From: Desulfogranum marinum
GTDB lineage: Bacteria; Desulfobacterota; Desulfobulbia; Desulfobulbales; Desulfobulbaceae
Direction: 5' to 3'
DNA length: 64,000 bases
Assembly: GCF_016918565.1 (NCBI RefSeq)
Contig: NZ_JAFFQD010000027.1
Span: 1-64,000, forward strand
Shown: one piece after another, positions 62,210 through 64,000 of the stretch
Numbering within the stretch: position 1 is the stretch's first letter
Layout of the letters: each line of letters begins with the position of its first letter
Made by a program: the position numbers and the translations under genes
The notes under the pieces: generated by a model
The model's input: only the letters and a program-made list of their open reading frames with translations
The model's database searches: none
What the model was told of the DNA's origin: nothing

Positions 62210-62401
62210 TTATTCAGCCTCATTCACTTTTACAGCCTCTTCTTCGCAGACTGATTCACAGGTATGCCAACTATGGTATTCCTTCGTATGGGTAGGGGGT
62301 GTGTTGTCGTTTTTCAGTTCAAATATCTCGCCAGGACAATTATCAACACACTCACCGCACCCAGGACATTTTTCTTTGTCGACTTCAAGCTTCCATTGCA
62401 C
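62210..62401 (-). CDS. Small ferredoxin with one complete Fe-S motif and one degenerate motif
   Basis: The 63-residue protein is read from a GTG at 62401 (VQWKLEVDKEKC). It carries one full [4Fe-4S] motif, Cys12, Cys15, Cys18 and Cys22 in CPGCGECVDNCP. The second motif aligns as YxxWxxCxxxC (Tyr42, Trp45, Cys48, Cys52), so two of four ligands are lost. It would hold a single cluster or a modified second centre. The start is uncertain: no clear ribosome site is seen, and the frame remains open upstream to an ATG at 62665 with unlikely sequence. It is an electron carrier; partners are unknown. Confidence 0.7.
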   Translation of the reverse strand: MQWKLEVDKEKCPGCGECVDNCPGEIFELKNDNTPPTHTKEYHSWHTCESVCEEEAVKVNEAE

Positions 62402-62788
62402 TGCGTTGTTTCTTCTGAGCTGGTACACTCCACTGAGAACTTTTTCAGTTTTTGCTTTCTTTGAGTGACCTTGAAAAACCAAAAAATACTCTCCATACCA
62501 TAAAATGCAACCGCACAGAAGGAATTGTGTATATGCACAATGTTTTTTTGGTGGTAAAGTTCTTTTTAAATGAATTTTCAGGGGGCTATAGCTTTTTTTA
62601 TCGAGCAGAGACAGAACCGACATGTTCGACAATTTTGTCGAGCAAACACGTGACCTGTCGAACATATTTCTTTTTTAACCGGACAATAATGCGTAACACG
62701 CTGTTTATAGGTCTAAGTTGTGTTTGCCTTTTTCTGGTATGCCGATTGTAATAGACTAGGAAACCCTAATTAAGAGGAGGACTGTTCA
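62402..62788. other. Intergenic/promoter region between the ferredoxin and ABC-transporter genes
   Basis: About 390 bases between divergent genes. It holds the operator-like repeat at 62622-62665 and no other supported feature. The ATP-binding gene is preceded by AAGAGGAGGA about 7 bases before its ATG. Confidence 0.5.
62622..62665 (+). promoter_or_regulatory. Operator-like inverted repeat upstream of the ABC-transporter operon
   Basis: ATGTTCGACA (62622-62631) and TGTCGAACAT (62656-62665) are a perfect 10-base inverted repeat, 24 bases apart. A third half site TTGTCGA (62635-62641) overlaps the first arm's symmetry and makes CGACAA/TTGTCG around a TT centre. Clustered TTCGACA half sites 120-170 bases before a LolD/MacB-like operon suggest a regulator binding site, for example of TetR type. 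No regulator gene is visible in the window. Confidence 0.5.
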
Positions 62789-63493
62789 ATGACCATCGTT
62801 GCTGCCCGGCAGCTTACAAAAGAGTATGTGGCCGGCGATATCACTGTACCGGCAATTCGCGGTGTGGACTTTTCCATTGAGGCTGGCTCTTTTGTCTCCT
62901 TTGTCGGTCCGTCAGGAAGCGGGAAGTCGACCCTGCTGAATATGATAGGCTGTCTTGACCCGCCTACCAGTGGTAGCCTGGAGGTAGTGGGAAAAGATGT
63001 GGCTGGGCTGCGATCCAGTGAATCGGCCCGATTTAGAGGGGAACATATCGGGTTTATATTTCAGGATTTCAATCTGATTCCGGTCCTCACCGTTTTTGAA
63101 AACATTGAGTATCCGCTGATCATGGTCCAAAACTGGCCAGTGCGGAAACGGCGCCAACAGGTAGAAAGATTACTCGAAGCTGTGGGAATGCAGGATCAGG
63201 CCAATAAGTATCCTGGCCAGATTTCAGGTGGCCAGAAGCAACGTGTGGCGGTAGCCCGCGCGTTGGTAACCAATGCTAAGCTGGTTTTGGCAGATGAACC
63301 CACCGCAAACCTGGACCGCGATACTGCCAACCGAATTATTTCTCTAATGAAAACCATGCGCGATGAATTTGACACCACTTTTATTTTTTCTACCCATGAT
63401 CCCAAGGTGGTTAAAAATGCGGAGATAGTTTTTGCACTTGAAGATGGCCTGCTACAAACAGAGAGTAACGGGCAGGGAGGGAGCCATGTATAA
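62789..63493 (+). CDS. ABC transporter ATP-binding protein, LolD/MacB-like
   Basis: The 234-residue ATPase has Walker A GPSGSGKSTLL, Q-loop FQDFNLIPVLTVFENIEYPL, signature ISGGQKQRVAVARALV, Walker B LVLADEPTANLD and switch FSTHDPKVV. The FNLIPVLTVxENI text is typical of ATPases that pair with FtsX-like permeases (LolD, MacB). It overlaps the following permease gene by 8 bases. The pair probably extracts lipoproteins or exports a peptide or other substrate; this cannot be decided from the ATPase alone. Confidence 0.92.
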   Translation: MTIVAARQLTKEYVAGDITVPAIRGVDFSIEAGSFVSFVGPSGSGKSTLLNMIGCLDPPTSGSLEVVGKDVAGLRSSESARFRGEHIGFIFQDFNLIPVLTVFENIEYPLIMVQNWPVRKRRQQVERLLEAVGMQDQANKYPGQISGGQKQRVAVARALVTNAKLVLADEPTANLDRDTANRIISLMKTMRDEFDTTFIFSTHDPKVVKNAEIVFALEDGLLQTESNGQGGSHV

Positions 63494-64000
63494 TATATTC
63501 AAAATAGCGGCTCGTAATTTACTACGCTACAAACGAAGAACCCTGCTGACCTCGATTCTTATCACCCTCGGCGTGGTGGCGGTGTTGCTGTTTGTCTCGG
63601 TATCAGGATCTTTCAAATCGCTGATGGTCGGACAGATTACCGATTCGATGCTGGGTCACCTGCAGGTCCACCGTAAAGGCTATATTGCTTCCATAGACAG
63701 TCTGCCCTTAAATCGAAATCTCCAGGGGAAGCAGGTTGCCAAGGTAAAAGAAGTCTTGGATGCCAGTCCTGAAGTTGAGGCATACTCCATGCGTATCAAG
63801 CTGGGAGCTATGTTCAGTAATTATAACGAAACCACTAACATTCGTATCAATGCTGTTAACCCAAAACAAGAGCAGCAGGCATCACCCATGCTGACTGGGC
63901 GTATACTCCAGGGGGAAAAAGAAGGATTGCTGGATAAAGGGGAAATACTGGTTCCGGAACTCATTGCCAAGGGGATGAAAGTAAAAGTCGGTGATACCAT
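63486..64000 (+). CDS. FtsX-like ABC transporter permease (LolC/E- or MacB-like), truncated by window edge
   Basis: An ATG at 63486 inside the end of the ATPase gene opens a frame that stays open to the right edge, about 171 codons. It starts MYNIFKIAARNLLRYKRRTLLT, then has one membrane helix (SILITLGVVAVLLFVSVSG). A periplasmic MacB-PCD-like region follows (LGHLQVHRKGYIA, VEAYSMRIKLGAMFSN, TGRILQGE...EILVPELIAKGMKVKVGD). Gene order and overlap with the ATPase support the call. Confidence 0.9.
   Translation, partial: MYNIFKIAARNLLRYKRRTLLTSILITLGVVAVLLFVSVSGSFKSLMVGQITDSMLGHLQVHRKGYIASIDSLPLNRNLQGKQVAKVKEVLDASPEVEAYSMRIKLGAMFSNYNETTNIRINAVNPKQEQQASPMLTGRILQGEKEGLLDKGEILVPELIAKGMKVKVGDT

Overview
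This window is ordinary chromosomal DNA from a Gram-negative bacterium. It is most likely a member of the Desulfobacterota (the former Deltaproteobacteria, in the direction of Desulfobulbales). That placement is inferred from the combination of several large PAS/HisKA/REC hybrid histidine kinases, a plant-type phosphofructokinase, a low-molecular-weight ferredoxin, a small-protein gene behind polA and the style of the hypothetical proteins. No ribosomal RNA gene is present to confirm it.

Layout. 0-5.6 kb: a putative Na+/H+ antiporter, an amidohydrolase and a decayed cNMP/CBS/DUF294 signalling gene. 5.9-13.7 kb: an EamA transporter, a Cache-PAS hybrid kinase, an exported class-A-beta-lactamase-like serine hydrolase and an MscS channel. 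14.1-14.5 kb: a tRNA-Ala(GGC) with a truncated integrase beside its 3' end. 14.7-21 kb: the rod-shape/elongasome cluster mreB-mreC-mreD-mrdA-rodA, split by a mobile-repeat copy, followed by a convergent hemH. 22.2-28.9 kb: an HPF-like/cold-shock fusion, polA, a 40-residue small protein, a PilZ protein, citrate synthase and a Cys-rich unknown. 28.9-33.3 kb: hflKC, a rhomboid protease and a Tim44-like protein. 33.6-35.7 kb: a glycosyltransferase coupled to a nucleotidyltransferase-glycosyltransferase fusion. 35.8-42.4 kb: a SlyD-like isomerase, an FAD dehydrogenase, phosphofructokinase, oligoribonuclease and glycogen phosphorylase. 42.6-54.7 kb: two more hybrid kinases enclosing a histone-deacetylase-like/hydantoinase-like operon, a GNAT protein, small membrane proteins, a DUF2293 protein and a methyltransferase. 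55-64 kb: a large unknown protein, an EamA transporter, an SRPBCC protein, modABC, a LysE exporter, a ferredoxin and the start of a LolCDE/MacB-type ABC operon that runs off the right edge.

The genes fall into recognisable modules: cell elongation (mre/mrd/rodA), membrane proteolysis and quality control (HflKC, rhomboid), glycogen breakdown and upper glycolysis (GlgP, PFK), molybdate uptake (ModABC) and several orphan two-component sensors. I did not find a defence island, CRISPR array or phage.

The most notable non-coding signal is a family of short dispersed elements with imperfect terminal inverted repeats (core GAATTTCTCATGA). They are seen at about 9.9, 17.4, 26.4, 48.5 and 51.5 kb in both orientations and in several states of decay. 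A second repeat type is shared between 2.7 and 48.4 kb. The most interesting coding candidates are the deacetylase/hydantoinase pair, the nucleotidyltransferase-GT2 fusion, the 575-residue orphan at 55-56.7 kb, the serine hydrolase with a tandem N-terminal repeat and the HPF-CSD fusion.
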